This document shows positions 5,899 through 7,282 of a stretch of DNA of 7,282 nt, one piece after another. Positions within the stretch are counted from its first letter, which is position 1, and each line of letters begins with the position of its first letter. The notes under the pieces are model-generated. The model made no database searches and was not told the origin of the DNA. It worked only from the letters and a program-made list of their open reading frames with translations. The stretch comes from Actinomycetes bacterium. GTDB lineage: Bacteria; Actinomycetota; Actinomycetes; Streptosporangiales; Streptosporangiaceae. The DNA lies in contig JAFACJ010001021.1 of assembly GCA_023425615.1 (NCBI GenBank), positions 1 to 7,282 on the forward strand. The letters are read 5' to 3'. Position numbers and translations under genes: made by a program.

Positions 5899-5936
5899 GG
5901 GTACCCGGCCCCAGCGCCCTCACCAGGAGGAAGAAA

Positions 5937-7172
5937 ATGGAGACCACCCGCAGCGACTCGCATCTCGACCGTTACGCCGCCCGCGCCCAGGGCATGGTGG
6001 CCTCCGAGATCCGAGCTCTCTTCGCGGTGGCCTCCCGGCCCGAGATCGTCTCCCTCGCCGGCGGGATGCCGTTCGTCAGCGCCCTGCCACTGGACGCGGT
6101 GGGCGCGATGCTCCAGCACCTCATCGCCACCCGCGGCGCCGAGGCCCTCCAGTACGGCTCCGCCCAGGGCGACCCCGAGCTGCGCGAGCGCATCTGCGAG
6201 GTGATGGCCCTCGAAGGCATCGTCGCCAGCCCCGACGACGTCACCGTCACCGTCGGCTCCCAGCAGGCCCTCGACCTCATCACCAAGATCTTCGTGGACC
6301 CGGGCGACGTGGTGCTCGCCGAATCCCCCTCCTACGTGGGGGCGCTCGGCACGTTCGCCGCCTACCAGGCCGAGGTCGTGCACATCCCGATGGACGGTCA
6401 GGGCATCATCCCCGAGGCGCTGCGCGAGACCCTCGTGCGGCTGCGCGCCGAGAACCGGCGCGTGAAGTTCCTGTACACGGTGCCGACCTTCCAGAACCCC
6501 GCGGGCGTCACCCTGTCGATACCGCGCCGCGCCGAGATCCTCGCCCTCGCCGAGGAGTTCGACCTCCTCATCGTCGAGGACAACCCCTACGGCCTGCTCA
6601 GCTTCGACGCCCCGCCGCCGCGCCCCCTGCGCGCCGACGAGTCCGAGCGCGTCATCTACCTCGGCTCGTTCTCCAAGACGTTCGCCAGCGGCCTGCGCGT
6701 CGGCTGGGCCCTGGCCCCCCACGCGGTGCGCGCCAAACTGGTCCTGGCCGCCGAATCGGCGATCCTCTCCCACAGCAACCTCACCCAGCTCGCCGTCCGC
6801 GAGTTCCTGAAGAGCCACCCGTGGCGCGACCAGGTGAAGTCCTTCGCCGAGCTCTACCGCGAACGCCGCGACACCATGCTGGACGCCCTCACCGAGAGCA
6901 TGCCCGAAGGCACCACCTGGACCCGCCCCGCCGGCGGCTTCTTCGTCTGGCTGACCCTCCCCGAGGGCCTGGACTCCAAGGCCATGTCCCCCCTGGCCAT
7001 CGCCAACCGCGTCGCCTACGTCCCCGGCACCGGCTTCTACTCCGACGGCCAGGGCGCCCGCCACATGCGCATCTCCTACTGCTACCCCGAACCCGCCCGC
7101 ATCCGCGAAGGCGTCCACCGCCTGGCCTCCGTCATCCGCCAGGAACTCTCCCTCCGCGCCACCTTCCACTGA
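5937..7172 (+). CDS. PLP-dependent class I/II aminotransferase (2-aminoadipate/LysN-like)
   Basis: This 411-residue fold-type I aminotransferase should interconvert an amino acid and its 2-oxo acid using pyridoxal phosphate. The N-terminal segment VSLAGGMPF forms the usual substrate-side loop. LQYGSAQGDPELRE (about 71-84) and TVGSQQALDL (105-114) hold the phosphate region. N187 in FQNPAG and D215 in VEDNPYG contact the cofactor, K247 in SFSKTFASGLRVGW is the Schiff-base lysine, and R378 in MRISYCY should bind the substrate carboxylate. It is full length and starts without a winged-helix DNA-binding domain, so it is a stand-alone enzyme rather than a MocR regulator. The sequence style is that of the 2-aminoadipate/kynurenine/aromatic aminotransferase (LysN, AadAT) branch, though substrate cannot be assigned by eye. 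The ATG at 5937 is set by AGGAGG at 5925-5930, 6 bases upstream. It is divergent from the GNAT gene. Confidence 0.93.
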   Translation: METTRSDSHLDRYAARAQGMVASEIRALFAVASRPEIVSLAGGMPFVSALPLDAVGAMLQHLIATRGAEALQYGSAQGDPELRERICEVMALEGIVASPDDVTVTVGSQQALDLITKIFVDPGDVVLAESPSYVGALGTFAAYQAEVVHIPMDGQGIIPEALRETLVRLRAENRRVKFLYTVPTFQNPAGVTLSIPRRAEILALAEEFDLLIVEDNPYGLLSFDAPPPRPLRADESERVIYLGSFSKTFASGLRVGWALAPHAVRAKLVLAAESAILSHSNLTQLAVREFLKSHPWRDQVKSFAELYRERRDTMLDALTESMPEGTTWTRPAGGFFVWLTLPEGLDSKAMSPLAIANRVAYVPGTGFYSDGQGARHMRISYCYPEPARIREGVHRLASVIRQELSLRATFH

Positions 7173-7180
7173 CCCGACCC

Positions 7181-7213
7181 CGAAAAAGCCGCCCTCAACG
7201 GGCGGCTTTTTCG
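7181..7213. terminator. Strong rho-independent terminator after the aminotransferase gene
   Basis: CGAAAAAGCCGCCC (7181-7194) pairs perfectly with GGGCGGCTTTTTCG (7200-7213) around a TCAAC loop, only 8 bases after the stop. The A5 and T5 runs flanking the GC core allow intrinsic termination on both strands, so a convergent gene beyond the window (parB in related genomes) may share it. Confidence 0.93.
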
Positions 7214-7282
7214 TATCCGAGCCCACCGCCGTCCCCTCCCGCCCCTTCCTTGCCCTTCCCAGCCCTCAGCACGCCCTGGAGA

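Noticed and set aside
5733..5936. 68-residue upstream extension of the aminotransferase frame
   Set aside because: It overlaps the start of the GNAT gene and looks like untranslated leader. AGGAGG at 5925-5930 sets the ATG at 5937.
5768..5947. 60-residue N-terminal extension of the GNAT protein
   Set aside because: It would be read from the antisense of the aminotransferase ribosome site and start, and a better start with a ribosome site is at 5767.
5667..7226. 519-codon open frame on the - strand antisense to the aminotransferase
   Set aside because: It is a Gly/Val/Ala/Glu-rich shadow typical of high-GC coding sequence, has no family motif, and runs through the terminator and the GNAT gene start.

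Overview
The window comes from a high-GC actinomycete. Codons strongly prefer G or C at third positions, several starts are GTG, and the gene order is the conserved murJ/pseudokinase - sigM - anti-sigma - trxB - trxA block that lies next to parAB and oriC in Streptomyces, Mycobacterium and relatives. A filamentous genus of the Streptosporangiales or Thermomonosporaceae (Actinomadura-like) would fit, but the genus is an inference.

Layout. Bases 1-540 (+) are the 3' end of an extracytoplasmic protein, probably the discoidin-like tail of the MurJ-associated pseudokinase. It overlaps by 4 bases an ECF sigma factor of the SigM group (537-1217), which overlaps by 4 bases a one-pass membrane zinc anti-sigma factor (1214-1942). 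A convergent dienelactone-hydrolase-like gene (1983-2555, -) follows. Thioredoxin reductase (2667-3593) and thioredoxin (3599-3913) then form a tight + strand operon behind a textbook SigR-type promoter, and a perfect hairpin (3931-3960) closes it. On the - strand are a secreted DNRLRE-like protein (4008-5042) and a GNAT acetyltransferase (5150-5767). A fold-type I PLP aminotransferase (5937-7172, +) reads away from the GNAT gene and ends in a strong terminator (7181-7213). I see nothing further in 7214-7282. No stretch over 300 bases lacks a gene. I found no tRNA, rRNA, IS element, CRISPR array or parS site.

How the genes fit together. SigM and its membrane anti-sigma factor form an envelope-signal switch, transcribed with the cell-wall flippase/pseudokinase gene. 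TrxB and TrxA form the NADPH-driven disulfide-reducing couple and are probably induced by thiol-oxidative stress through a SigR/SigH-type factor. Two matches to the mycobacterial SigM promoter consensus lie upstream of the anti-sigma gene and upstream of trxB. If real, they would join the sigma factor's feedback loop and the thioredoxin operon in one circuit. The secreted protein and the hydrolase look like lineage-variable insertions into an otherwise conserved chromosomal core. Nothing here requires a new multi-gene system; the most interesting leads are regulatory.
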